Below the pieces are notes generated by a model. It worked only from the letters and a program-made list of their open reading frames with translations. It was not told the DNA's origin and searched no databases. Shown piece by piece: positions 37,372 through 46,004 of a stretch of 64,000 nt of DNA (the first letter of the stretch is position 1; the number at the start of each line of letters is the position of its first letter). This DNA comes from Thermogemmatispora carboxidivorans (GTDB lineage Bacteria > Chloroflexota > Ktedonobacteria > Ktedonobacterales > Ktedonobacteraceae): assembly GCF_000702505.1 (NCBI RefSeq), contig NZ_JNIM01000001.1, forward strand, positions 1,426,001 through 1,490,000, written 5' to 3'. A program made the position numbers and the translations under genes.

Positions 37372-37974
37372 ATGCGTGAACACTCGGCAGAGCAGGGAGC
37401 AGGCGCATCCGACGAGGCTGAGGGCACATCGCGCCGGATCAGGCGCCGCCAGGTCCAGGCGAAGATGGTGGAAGCTCCCTCTGAGCTACCGGCATACTTT
37501 CCCGACCATCTGGCTGATTTCTATCAATTGCTTAAGTCAGATTATGAAGAGCTTCGTCGTGCCAATCGTATCATCTTCTATGAGACGCGGGTCATCGTCT
37601 GGCTCTGTGTGATTGTGGCTCTGGTGATTATGTTCAGGGCCTCCGTTGTAGGTGGCTCCATTCTCTCGGTGGCGACCTTACTGGTGAGTCTGATTGGCAA
37701 GCTGATCAAGGTCAAGAGCAGCGAGCGGGAGGATCTGGGAAAGCGACTGGAGGCGCTGCGTCTGACGACGTTGGAGATTGAGCGCATCTGTCTCAGTCTG
37801 CATCTGGCCCGCTCCATTAGCGATCAGCAGCGTCGTGATCGGGTACTGGAGGAGCTAGCTGAGGAGCGGGGTCTCAGTGGGGAGGAGGCGAGACAGTTCC
37901 CTGCTGCCGGTTCTATGCCCGCCGACCAGGAGCCTGAGATGCGGCAGTTTCCGCCCCAGGAAGGGCGGACCTAG
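37372..37974 (+). CDS. Two-helix membrane protein, possibly TRADD-N-associated/SLATT-like
   Basis: The protein is 200 residues from the ATG at 37372 (GGGGGG five bases ahead). The N-terminus is Arg-rich. Then comes a helix (FPDHLADFYQLLKSDYEELRRANRIIFYETR), two membrane helices (about 78-120) and a helical tail (REDLGKRLEALRLTTLEIERICLSLHLARSI). This layout is close to that of 2TM domains found with TRADD-N-like signalling or conflict proteins; the resemblance is by eye only. It is followed by a strong terminator hairpin and is therefore the last gene of this rightward group. Confidence 0.6.
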   Translation: MREHSAEQGAGASDEAEGTSRRIRRRQVQAKMVEAPSELPAYFPDHLADFYQLLKSDYEELRRANRIIFYETRVIVWLCVIVALVIMFRASVVGGSILSVATLLVSLIGKLIKVKSSEREDLGKRLEALRLTTLEIERICLSLHLARSISDQQRRDRVLEELAEERGLSGEEARQFPAAGSMPADQEPEMRQFPPQEGRT

Positions 37975-37976
37975 CG

Positions 37977-38012
37977 AGCTGCGGCTCCGGTAGAGAGTGA
38001 ACAGCCGCAGCT
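37977..38012 (+). terminator. Hairpin terminator after the two-helix membrane protein gene
   Basis: AGCTGCGGCT (37977-37986) and AGCCGCAGCT (38003-38012) form a perfect 10-bp stem, starting three bases after the stop codon, followed by TT and then C residues. Confidence 0.6.
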
Positions 38013-38041
38013 TTCCCCGGATCTCCTTTAAGGACGAGCAA

Positions 38042-38084
38042 GAGGAGCGAAGGTGTGAGTTCCCTGCGTGGGCCTTCGCTCCTC
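38042..38084. terminator. Bidirectional hairpin between convergent genes
   Basis: GAGGAGCGAAGG (38042-38053) and CCTTCGCTCCTC (38073-38084) form a perfect 12-bp stem around a 19-base loop, midway between the convergent ends at 37974 and 38147. There is no T run, but the strength and place suggest transcription ends here from both sides. Confidence 0.55.
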
Positions 38085-38146
38085 GCTTGTCCTGATGATG
38101 GTCAGTGCCAGAGGTTGCCGCTGGCTGGCACTGATGGCTAACTCGA

Positions 38147-39157
38147 TCAGGAGGCCGGGGCGACAATGGTGTTGCGCAGGAGACCCAGCCCAGCGATTTC
38201 TAGCTCTACGATGTCGCCCGCTGTCAGCCAGCGATGGCGCTCCTGGCCGAGTTCGAGCAGACAGCCACTGCCGCAGGTGCCAGAACCCAGGATGTCGCCA
38301 GGGCGCAGGCGGACATGCTGTGAGGCGCGTTCGATCATCTGGGGAAAAGTGTAGTAGATGTCTTGAAAGTTGGCTTCGGTCAGGAGGAGGCCATTGACGC
38401 GGGCGCGCATGGAGAGGTCGAAACGCTCGTGGGCGCCGCTGCCGCGGCGGTAGGGCTGCAGCTCGTCGGGTGTGACCAGCCAGGGACCGAAGGAGGTGGC
38501 GAAGTCTTTGCCTTTGGCTGGCCCCAGCTGAACGGCCATTTCTTGAAGTTGGAGGTCGCGCGCGCTCCAGTCGTTCATGATCATATAGCCTGCAATGTAG
38601 TCGGCGGCTTCCTCGGCGGCGATGTCCTGGCCTTCGCGCCCGATGACGGCAGCCATCTCTAGCTCATAGTCCAGTGCCTGGCTGAGGCGGGGGTAGGGAA
38701 TCGCTTCGTCGTGCCCGTAGAGGGCCGAGGTGTTGGAGAAATAGAAGACGGGGATCTGGTACCATTGCGGCGGCACCTCCAGACCGCTGCGGGCGCGGGC
38801 GTTACGCACGTGGGCCTCGAAGGCGAAGAAGTCGCGGATGGTGGGAGGGGTCGGAATGGGCGGGCGCAGGTGGACCTGCTCCAGCGGGTAGGCCAGTCCT
38901 TGTCGGCTTTGTAGCTGCGCTGGTTCGCTCTGGCTGGCCAGGGCGAAGGCGGCGCCTAGCTGCTCCCAGGCCGCTGCTCCTTGCTGAAGGAGGGCCAACA
39001 CTGTGGATGGAAGCAGCTCTTCACTGCCTGCGCTGAGAGATTCGGCGGCCCAGCGACCGAGGGTGGCCAGATCGAGCACGAGATCGTTAAGTAGCACACC
39101 GGCTCGCCCTCCTTCGCGCGGCGTGGTGGGATCGAGGACGTAGGTCACCAGTTTCAT
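38147..39157 (-). CDS. Fumarylacetoacetate hydrolase family protein
   Basis: The protein is 336 residues from the ATG at 39157 (GGAGG nine bases ahead). The FAH fold is marked by RDFFAFEAHVRNARA, the metal-binding acidic set beginning LDYELEMAAVIG, GYMIMNDWSARDLQ, KGKDFATSFGPWLVTPDEL and GDILGSGTCGSGC. Family members cleave C-C bonds of fumarylacetoacetate, acylpyruvates or homoprotocatechuate intermediates, using Mg or Mn. The exact substrate is unknown. It lies 208 bases downstream of a metallo-beta-lactamase-fold gene on the same strand, which may share its pathway. Confidence 0.9.
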   Translation of the reverse strand: MKLVTYVLDPTTPREGGRAGVLLNDLVLDLATLGRWAAESLSAGSEELLPSTVLALLQQGAAAWEQLGAAFALASQSEPAQLQSRQGLAYPLEQVHLRPPIPTPPTIRDFFAFEAHVRNARARSGLEVPPQWYQIPVFYFSNTSALYGHDEAIPYPRLSQALDYELEMAAVIGREGQDIAAEEAADYIAGYMIMNDWSARDLQLQEMAVQLGPAKGKDFATSFGPWLVTPDELQPYRRGSGAHERFDLSMRARVNGLLLTEANFQDIYYTFPQMIERASQHVRLRPGDILGSGTCGSGCLLELGQERHRWLTAGDIVELEIAGLGLLRNTIVAPAS

Positions 39158-39365
39158 GGGCTTGTGCCTCCAGAGAGACCTCGGCTGGTGGGCCGAGTGA
39201 GCAAAGCGGTCGACTCGAACTCGACCTTCTTGGGTCGATGCTGGCTGGGTTCCTCTTCCTGCAAGCCGCCTCTCTGTCTCCTTCTCTGCTGTAAGGACCA
39301 GCGATGCGCGGGATGGCGAAGAAGGAGAAGAGAGGCTCAACCTTACGCTGACTTACGCTGGGCGA

Positions 39366-40310
39366 TCAGGAAGCCAGCGCTGCCATGCTGGCGAAGAGCA
39401 AGGGCTTCTCTGGTTCGCTCTGGTCGCCGCTGAATTCGCGGTACATGGCGGCGACGTTCGCCACGATGCGCTCGCCGTCAGTCCAGGTGGCATAACGGTC
39501 GAGGGGGATATCGCGGGCTGCCTCCAGGGCCGACAGGCCGGCCTCGTAGCGCTTGCGGGCCTCGTCATAGACGTACTGCAGGTAGCCCTTGACTTCGCTG
39601 ACGCCGTGTTGGTCGGTGATGGGACCGTGACCAGGAACAATGATTTCGGGGTCGAGCTGCAGGATCAGGTCACAGGCGCGCAGCCAGTTCGCTGTAGGGC
39701 CAGCCCACATGATGGGATGGCCGCCGATGAAGAGGATATCCCCAGTGAAGACCACCCGCTCGCTGGGGACGTAGACGATGATGTCGCCACGGGTATGGGC
39801 CGGCCCGACTTCGATCAGGCGCACCTCTTTGCTGCCGACGTGCAGGGTAAGCTCACCCCTGAAGGTGCGCGTGGGCGGCGTCAGGGTGATATCGCTGAAG
39901 TCAAAGGCGCCAAAGGCCCGCTGCAAGAAGCGCTGCAGTTGCGGCAGGCTGGCAGTTTGGGAGAGCAGCGTCCGCAGGCGCTCGGGCGGGTCTTCTTGCA
40001 TCTCGCTGGCGGCTTGCTCGGAGGCGATGATCTGGGCGTTGGCAACCAGCTGGTTGCCATAACAGTGATCGCCGTTGGCGTGGGTGTTGACGACGGTGCC
40101 GATCTCGGCAGCGGCGGGCACGGCTCGTTTCATGGTCTCCAGCATCTGGCCGGTGAGCTTGAGGTCGAACAGGGTGTCGACGAGCAGGGTGGCCTGACCG
40201 TCGACGATCAGTCCGGCGTTGCTCAGGCCCCAGGTGCCGGGCGGCTGTAGATAGGCATAGAGGTCGTGGCCGAGGTCGTGTAGTCCGCGAGTGTAGGCGA
40301 AGCTTGCCAT
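39366..40310 (-). CDS. Metallo-beta-lactamase-fold hydrolase
   Basis: The protein is 314 residues from the ATG at 40310 (GGAGG ahead). The metal site is THANGDHCYGN (the second His of the usual HxHxDH is Asn, as in several members of this subfamily). Other ligands lie in VGPAHTRGDIIVYVPSERVVFTGDILF and VPGHGPITD. GDILFIGGHPIMWAGPTANWLRACDLI is typical of SoxH/quinoprotein-relay-like hydrolases. The substrate is unknown. An upstream in-frame extension to 40583 is rich in repeats and unlikely to be translated. Confidence 0.85.
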   Translation of the reverse strand: MASFAYTRGLHDLGHDLYAYLQPPGTWGLSNAGLIVDGQATLLVDTLFDLKLTGQMLETMKRAVPAAAEIGTVVNTHANGDHCYGNQLVANAQIIASEQAASEMQEDPPERLRTLLSQTASLPQLQRFLQRAFGAFDFSDITLTPPTRTFRGELTLHVGSKEVRLIEVGPAHTRGDIIVYVPSERVVFTGDILFIGGHPIMWAGPTANWLRACDLILQLDPEIIVPGHGPITDQHGVSEVKGYLQYVYDEARKRYEAGLSALEAARDIPLDRYATWTDGERIVANVAAMYREFSGDQSEPEKPLLFASMAALAS

Positions 40311-40340
40311 GTCTTCTCTTTCCTCCCTTATTGGTCTCCT

Positions 40341-40375
40341 GCTGGCTGGCTGGCTGGCTGACTGACTGACTGGTT
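40341..40375 (+). repeat. Tetranucleotide tandem repeat (GGCT/GACT)
   Basis: About four GGCT units run into about three GACT units, 31 bases or more ahead of the metallo-hydrolase start and probably in its leader. Copy number could change by slippage. Confidence 0.6.
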
Positions 40376-40576
40376 GGATCTCTGGCGGTGCCACCAGCCA
40401 GATCTTGGGCGGTCTGGCCCAAGGAGGAGATGCTAGTGTGGACTCCCTGATCCTCTTCTTGCTGGTCCTGATACAGTATCGCACGTCTTCCCAGCCTTGG
40501 CGAGGGGAATCGTCACATGCTGGCCGCCCGGGCCTCCTCGTTGCTGAGGATGGCTTCCCATACGCGCCGCTGGTAA

Positions 40577-40591
40577 AGGTCATTATGACCT
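40577..40591. promoter_or_regulatory. Palindrome AGGTCAT-T-ATGACCT upstream of the exporter promoter
   Basis: A perfect 7+1+7 inverted repeat lies 53 bases upstream of the -35. A second, weaker site starting AGGTCAC-T-GTGA (40673-40684) lies right after the -10, over the start point. The shared AGGTCA half-site suggests one dimeric regulator binding both. Confidence 0.5.
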
Positions 40592-40643
40592 ATCTATATC
40601 TAAAAAATAAATTTAGCATAGGCAAAATTAGGGTATAAAGCCA

Positions 40644-40672
40644 TTGACATTCGCCACTTATGGGAATATAAT
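40644..40672 (+). promoter_or_regulatory. Perfect-consensus sigma-70 promoter for the DHA2 exporter
   Basis: TTGACA (40644-40649) and TATAAT (40667-40672) are separated by exactly 17 bases. Such a strong promoter is usually under repression. Confidence 0.8.
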
Positions 40673-40829
40673 AGGTCACTGTGAGTGGTATCCATTGTCA
40701 GTTCTACCAGCTACCTGGAACTGGTTGACGATAAGCTCCGACCTGTTCCTGCGGAAGGACATGGGTTGTTGGCTGCTTTCGTTGGCAGTACGCTTGTGCT
40801 GAGAGAACGAGTAAAGGGAGGTAAAGGGC

Positions 40830-42560
40830 ATGGTGCAAGCAAGTTCAGCGGGCAGTGTGAGGCGGGGAGCGAATCCCTGGCTGGCGCTGCTGGCGATGAT
40901 GTTCGGCCTCTTTATGGCCCTGTTGGACCTGTCGATCGTGACGATCGCTTTGCCGGCCATTGTGCAGCAGTTGCAGACCGATCTGACGATGGCTGGCTGG
41001 GTGTTGGATGCCTATAGCCTGGTCTTCGCGGTGCTGCTGGTGACCGTGGGGCGACTGGCCGATCTGTTCGGGCGCAAGTGGATCTTTATGGCCGGGATGG
41101 CGATCTTTATGTTGGGGTCGCTGCTCTGTGGACTGGCTCCTTCGATCGGCTGGTTGATCGGTTTCCGGGCCTTTCAGGCGGTGGGAGCGTCAGTGCTGAA
41201 TCCGGTCAGTCTGGCCATTTTGATGGCGATCTTCCCCCGCGAGCAGCGTGGGGCGGCGGTCGGTCTGTGGGGCGCGGCGGCTGGCCTGGCCTCGGCCCTG
41301 GGTCCCGTTCTGGGCGGGCTGATTGTCCAGACGCTGAGCTGGCGCTGGATTTTTTACGTCAATTTGCCGTTCTGCCTGCTGGGGCTGGTCCTGGTCTGGC
41401 TCTGGGTGCCGGAGACGCGCGAGGTGCGTCGCGATGGGCGCGCCGGCGGCCTGGATTGGTCCGGCTTGTTGTTGCTGAGCGTGGCCCTCTTCTCGCTGGT
41501 GCTGGCGGTGATGCAGGGCAATGATTGGGGTTGGGGCTCGCTGCCTACGCTGGCGCTGCTGGGCCTGGCCCTGGTCGGCCTGGCGGTCTTTGTGGGGGTC
41601 GAGCTGCGTGTGGGGGAGCCGATGGTCAACCTGCGCCTCTTTGGAATCCGTAGCTTTCTGCTCTCGAATGTGGCGATGTTGCTCTTTGGGGTGGCGATGC
41701 AGGGAGCCTTTGTGATGGCTGTCTTCTACTTTATCGAGTTGCGCGGCTACGGTCAACTGGAGGCAGCCTATGCTTTGCTGCCGCTGCCCCTGGCCTCGCT
41801 CGTTCTCTCGCTGCTGATGGGAGCGGTGGGGCGCCGTCTGCCGCCGCTGCTGGTGGGTCTGACGGGCCTGCTGCTGGTGGCGCTGGGATTCAGCTTGCTG
41901 GCGCTGGTAAGTGCCTCGGCGGAATCGCTTGACACGGCCTGGCGGCTGGCCTTGATTGGCGTGGGCATGGGGATGTGTTTCCAGAGTTTTCCCATCTTTG
42001 CCCTCAGCGAGGTCCCTCCAGCTCAGTTTGGGGTCGGCAGCGGGATTCTGAATACCTTCCGTCAGCTGGGCTTTGCGCTTGGGGTGGCTGTGCTGATTGC
42101 CCTCTTCACAGCCCAGCTCCAGCAGCATCTGCAGCAGGCCCAACAGGAGAGCGTGCAGGTGGTAGCGACCGATCAGCAGTTGCCGCCGGCTTTGCGCAAT
42201 CACCTGATCACGGCTTTGCGGCAGGCAGATACGGGGCAGACGGCGGCGCAGGATCAGACGGGGGGAACAACGACAGCAGTCGATTTGAGACCGCTGGCGC
42301 AGACGGTCCCTCCTGGCCCTCAGCGGGAGGCGCTGCGTGCGCATCTGCAGGCGTTGGGGGGGCGCATCAGCGCAATCTTCAAAGATGAGGTGCTGGCGGC
42401 TTTTACGGCGACGTGGTGGGCCTCTGCCGCCTTCGCGGCTCTGGGCCTGGGGTTGACGGCGCTGGCGGCTTTCTTTGGCCGGGGGAGGGGCCGCGCCCGT
42501 CAAAGCGAGCCAGGTGGTGGCGATGAGCTGGCTGTGGCAGAGATAGGGGCCGTTTCCTAG
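40830..42560 (+). CDS. MFS drug exporter, DHA2 (EmrB/QacA) family
   Basis: This 576-residue protein has about 14 membrane helices. Family motifs: LDLSIVTIALPAIVQQL (motif D1), GRLADLFGRKWIFMAG (motif A), GFRAFQAVGASVLNPVSLAI (motif B) and GLASALGPVLGGLI (motif C, antiporter). A large hydrophilic loop (about 430-510, Gln/Thr-rich) lies before the last helix. These transporters exchange protons for drugs or toxic metabolites. The PadR regulator encoded convergently downstream is a reasonable candidate controller. GGAGG precedes the ATG. Confidence 0.95.
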   Translation: MVQASSAGSVRRGANPWLALLAMMFGLFMALLDLSIVTIALPAIVQQLQTDLTMAGWVLDAYSLVFAVLLVTVGRLADLFGRKWIFMAGMAIFMLGSLLCGLAPSIGWLIGFRAFQAVGASVLNPVSLAILMAIFPREQRGAAVGLWGAAAGLASALGPVLGGLIVQTLSWRWIFYVNLPFCLLGLVLVWLWVPETREVRRDGRAGGLDWSGLLLLSVALFSLVLAVMQGNDWGWGSLPTLALLGLALVGLAVFVGVELRVGEPMVNLRLFGIRSFLLSNVAMLLFGVAMQGAFVMAVFYFIELRGYGQLEAAYALLPLPLASLVLSLLMGAVGRRLPPLLVGLTGLLLVALGFSLLALVSASAESLDTAWRLALIGVGMGMCFQSFPIFALSEVPPAQFGVGSGILNTFRQLGFALGVAVLIALFTAQLQQHLQQAQQESVQVVATDQQLPPALRNHLITALRQADTGQTAAQDQTGGTTTAVDLRPLAQTVPPGPQREALRAHLQALGGRISAIFKDEVLAAFTATWWASAAFAALGLGLTALAAFFGRGRGRARQSEPGGGDELAVAEIGAVS

Positions 42561-42790
42561 CTGAGGATGGCCTCGCTCCAGTCAGGCCCGCCTGGAGTGG
42601 GTCGATCGAAGCTGGCTCTTCTGCCGGGCCAGTGAGCCTCTGCCCCAGGAAGGGAGCGGAGCAAACCAACCGGCCCCGGCGGCGTGGAAGAAAGGAGAGG
42701 GTGCACGCTGCCCGGGGCGGCTCCGCTGGCTGAAGCCGGGAGCCTGGACGGCGAGCTGCGGCGGCTCGCTGCCTGGCAGCGGCTGAGGGG

Positions 42791-43411
42791 TTAGTTGTCG
42801 GGCGCCGCTTGTGGCTCTGGGCCGGCTGTGGCGGCTGCCTCTTCCTGGGCCAGGTGCTGCAGGACGCCCTCACGCAGCTGCTTGGCCCAGCGCAATTCAA
42901 GTTTCCAGTGCTCGATCCAGTGGTACATGACGTTGAGGATGTTTTCCAGCTGCTTGGAATTCCGGAGTCCTTCAATTTCGCTGGCTTTCTGGAGGAGATC
43001 CTCGGCCTCTTGATAGATGTATTTGATGTGCTCCTGACAGTAGCCGATGTAGTGTTCGATCAGGTGCAGACGCTCGGTAGGGGTGAGGAATTCAAAGCCG
43101 GCTACTTTGTGGGCGAAGATCTCGCGGTATTCGCCCAGGTTGGCGGTGGTGTTCATCATCAGCTGGTGGAAGCGTTCTCGCCCCGCTTCGGTGATGCGGT
43201 AAACGCGCGTTTGCCGATCTCCCTGTTGCCCGCTTCCACTCTGCTCGACTTGGATGAGTCCTTGCTGCTCTAGCCTGGCGAGCAGGGGGTAGAGCCGGCC
43301 ATGACTGAGGGCGGCGTAGGGGCCGATCATGTCGTTGATGATTTTGGCGATCCGGTAGCCGTGGGCCGGGCCTCGCATAAGGGTGACGAGGATCAGCAGT
43401 TCATACAGCAT
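42791..43411 (-). CDS. PadR-family transcriptional regulator
   Basis: This 206-residue protein has an N-terminal winged helix (residues 1-75: LYELLILVTLMRGPAHGYRIAKIINDMIG, LSHGRLYPLLARLEQQGLIQVEQ, RVYRITEAGRERF) and a C-terminal Vir-type helical domain (EFLTPTERLHLIEHYIGYCQEHIKYIYQEAEDL) used for dimerisation. PadR proteins often repress exporters or phenolic-acid genes and respond to small toxic ligands. The convergent DHA2 exporter ends 230 bases away. Confidence 0.92.
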   Translation of the reverse strand: MLYELLILVTLMRGPAHGYRIAKIINDMIGPYAALSHGRLYPLLARLEQQGLIQVEQSGSGQQGDRQTRVYRITEAGRERFHQLMMNTTANLGEYREIFAHKVAGFEFLTPTERLHLIEHYIGYCQEHIKYIYQEAEDLLQKASEIEGLRNSKQLENILNVMYHWIEHWKLELRWAKQLREGVLQHLAQEEAAATAGPEPQAAPDN

Positions 43412-43712
43412 AGGGTCCTCAGCGTCTGGAATGGGTCTGCTATTCTTCTGTCAGCGTGCAGGCAGGGCGACGCTCCCTTCCTTACAGTATAATAGCAAAC
43501 AGTGCCCCCTTCCTGCATAGGGGGCACTCCCTTGCTTGTGTATTGCCTGACTGCGTCGGAGACCGTCCGACAACTGCCGGCCATCTGCTCAGCCTGGCAG
43601 ATTGTGCGCTTTCTTATAGCATAGATGCGCCGCGCGCCAGGCAAGCGACAAGACGAGATGAGGCGGAACGAGACCATTCGCTCCATTGCTGAAGGGAAGA
43701 AAGGAGTATGCT
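43412..43712. other. Divergent region between padR-like and S9 peptidase genes
   Basis: About 300 bases. It holds an AT-rich patch with TATAAT/TATACT hexamers on both strands (about 43486-43493) and the 10-bp inverted repeat at 43501-43528. No gene is evident. Confidence 0.5.
43501..43528. promoter_or_regulatory. Strong inverted repeat in the padR/S9 peptidase divergent region
   Basis: AGTGCCCCCT (43501-43510) and AGGGGGCACT (43519-43528) are perfectly complementary around an 8-base loop. It sits where the -35 of the leftward padR promoter would be, so it may be an operator. There is no T run, so termination is less likely. Confidence 0.5.
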
Positions 43713-45722
43713 GTGAGCACTGAAGCCTCTCTATCTGCATCCTCGGCCAGGCCGGCTGACGGGGTGCCGCGGACTCGGCTCCTGGTCGGCCCGGGCGAGA
43801 GCGCCCGCCTGCGCTGGGTGGACGAGTATGATCTGACGCCCGATGGGCGCCGTGCCGCCTTTGTGATACGTGAGCCGTCCCCCGGACAGCCGCGCTCGCA
43901 GCGACGCATCTGGCTGCAGGAGATCAGTAGCGACTTCGAGTGCGAGCCGCGCCCGCTCTCCGCCAGCCTGAATGCGAGCGAGCAGTTCTGTCCACGCTGG
44001 TCACCCGATGGGCGCTTGCTGGCCTTTCTGGCGAAGGAAAAGGTGGAAGGAAGCGGCGAGAGAGCGCGGCTGGCGCTCTTCGTAATGGCTGCTGAGGGCG
44101 GGACGGCCCGCCACCTCTGTACGCTGCCGGGCGGCCTGAGCGATCTCGCCTGGTCGCCGGATGGCTCACGCCTGGCCTTTCTCGGCTATGAACAGCCCGA
44201 GCCGGAGGGCGATCCGCGCGTCTTTGGCCGCGAGGCCGAACGCTGCCAGCGGCTGTGGACCGTCTACCTCGATGAGGGTTTGCCGCGCGCGGTGACTCCC
44301 GAGGGCCTGGCGATCTGGGAATATGCCTGGTCGCCGGATGGCCGCCGCTTCGCCGTCTATTTCTCCGGTGGCCCAGAATTGACCACCTGGTACCGCGGTC
44401 AGATCGGCGTTGTCGAGGCCGGGGGCGGCACGGTGCGTCAGCTAACTTCCCTGGAGCATCAGGCCAGCGGCCTGGCCTGGTCCCCGGATGGGACGCGCCT
44501 GGCCTTTGTCTCGGGCGAATGGAGCGATGTGATCCGCGGAGCCGGCGATCTCTATGTGGTGCCCGTGGAGGGCGGCCCGGCTCGCAATCTGACCCCTGGC
44601 GCTGAGATCAGTGTGGCCTGGTGTCGCTGGTTCCCCGACGGGCGGCACCTGCTCTATACGGCCTGGAGCGGACTGCACCAGCAGATCGGTCTGTTGGATG
44701 AGGCCAGCGGCAAACGTCAGGCGCTGGAGGCCGGGATAGTGCTGCGCGACGGCTGGCCTGCACTCGCGACGACACCAAACCTGCGCCGTTTCCTGACGAC
44801 GCGCAGCTCACCCGAGCAGCCATCTGACCTTTACTGCGCCGACCTGCCTGAGCTGACGCCGGAGGAGCAGCCAGGCCAGGAGGCAGAGAGACGCCTGATC
44901 TGGCACCGTCTGACACGCCTGAATCCGCTGGCCGAAGAGACCTGGCGACTGCCACAGAGCCAGCCCTTGAGCTATCGCAGCGTTGATGAGTGGGAGATTG
45001 AGGCCCTCTTTACGCCCCCCCTGGTGCCTCGCGGCCAGGGAGCACCGCCGCTGGTGGTCTGGGTGCATGGCGGCCCAACAGGGGCCTTCCTGGCAGGCTT
45101 TGAGAGCGGCTGGAGCCTGCTGCTGGCCGCCGCCGGCTATGCCGTGCTGCGCCCCAACGTGCGCGGCAGCCTGGGCCGCGGCAGAGCCTTCGCTGAGGCC
45201 GTGGTCGGCGATATGGGGGGTGGGGATCTGCAGGATGTGCTCAGAGGCATCGATGAACTGGTGGCGCGCGGACTGGTCGACGGCCAACGCCTGGCGATTG
45301 TCGGCTGGAGCTACGGCGGCTTCATGGCGGCCTGGGCCGTGACGCAAACGCAGCGCTTCCGGGCGGCGGTCATGGGCGCCGGTATCTGCGACTGGCATGG
45401 CTTCCATGCCCAGAGCAACATTCCCGATTTCGACGTGCGCTTTCTGCAGGCCAATCCGCTGACCCAGCCGGAGATCTACCGCGCACGCTCTCCCCTGACC
45501 TACGCGTCCCAGGTCACGACGCCGACGCTGATCCTCCACGGCGCCGAGGATGACTGCGTGCCGGTCAGCCAGGCTCATGCCTTCTATCGGGCCTTGCGCG
45601 AGCGCAACGTGCCTGCCGAGCTGGTGATCTATCCACGCGAGGGGCATGGCCTGCGCGAGTTGCCCCACCTGCGCGATCGCGAGGAGCGTATCCTGGCCTG
45701 GCTCGATCGCTACCTCTGGTAG
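43713..45722 (+). CDS. S9-family prolyl oligopeptidase-like peptidase
   Basis: The protein is 669 residues from the GTG at 43713, preceded by AAAGGAG with six bases of spacing. The nearby ATG at 43708 is out of frame and stops after two codons. The N-terminal two thirds form a beta-propeller of WD40/TolB-like repeats (SPDGRLLAFLAKE, AWSPDGSRLAFLG, AWSPDGRRFAVYF, AWSPDGTRLAFVSG). The C-terminal alpha/beta hydrolase has Ser in GWSYGGFMA, Asp in GAEDDCVPVSQA and His in REGHGLRE. It resembles acylaminoacyl/dipeptidyl peptidases. No signal peptide, so it is cytoplasmic. Confidence 0.93.
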   Translation: MSTEASLSASSARPADGVPRTRLLVGPGESARLRWVDEYDLTPDGRRAAFVIREPSPGQPRSQRRIWLQEISSDFECEPRPLSASLNASEQFCPRWSPDGRLLAFLAKEKVEGSGERARLALFVMAAEGGTARHLCTLPGGLSDLAWSPDGSRLAFLGYEQPEPEGDPRVFGREAERCQRLWTVYLDEGLPRAVTPEGLAIWEYAWSPDGRRFAVYFSGGPELTTWYRGQIGVVEAGGGTVRQLTSLEHQASGLAWSPDGTRLAFVSGEWSDVIRGAGDLYVVPVEGGPARNLTPGAEISVAWCRWFPDGRHLLYTAWSGLHQQIGLLDEASGKRQALEAGIVLRDGWPALATTPNLRRFLTTRSSPEQPSDLYCADLPELTPEEQPGQEAERRLIWHRLTRLNPLAEETWRLPQSQPLSYRSVDEWEIEALFTPPLVPRGQGAPPLVVWVHGGPTGAFLAGFESGWSLLLAAAGYAVLRPNVRGSLGRGRAFAEAVVGDMGGGDLQDVLRGIDELVARGLVDGQRLAIVGWSYGGFMAAWAVTQTQRFRAAVMGAGICDWHGFHAQSNIPDFDVRFLQANPLTQPEIYRARSPLTYASQVTTPTLILHGAEDDCVPVSQAHAFYRALRERNVPAELVIYPREGHGLRELPHLRDREERILAWLDRYLW

Positions 45723-45910
45723 ATGAGGCTGTGGGGGAGGCTCAGGGGGGAGAAAGCCATCGGTGGACAGATGGGGACAGATGGGAGATCTCTCTCCTGA
45801 GCGGATGCGCCTGACCTGACATCTGCTGCCGCTTGTGCCTGACCCTCAACTGCTTTCGCACTCGCTCGCCTGAAAGTACCATTTCCTGTACACTGACCCG
45901 CTTCCTTTCT

Positions 45911-45927
45911 GGAGAGTATGCTACACT
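45911..45927 (+). promoter_or_regulatory. Extended -10 motif before the CAP-domain gene
   Basis: GTATGCTACACT (45916-45927) has TG one base before TACACT, as in extended -10 promoters. The same GTATGCTACA core precedes the FHA gene (23746-23755). No matching -35 is visible. Confidence 0.4.
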
Positions 45928-46004
45928 GTTCCCTGTCAATCGGCAAAGCAGGCAAGGGCGAAAGGATCAACGTACGCGCCAGAGAAAGGAGCGGAGCGAG
46001 CGCT

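Larger units (their letters stand above)
40311..40829 (+). other. Divergent region between the metallo-hydrolase and the exporter genes
   Basis: About 520 bases without a gene. It holds a tetranucleotide repeat (40341-40375), a 15-bp palindrome (40577-40591), an AT-rich patch and a consensus promoter (40644-40672). The exporter leader is about 150 bases. Confidence 0.6.
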
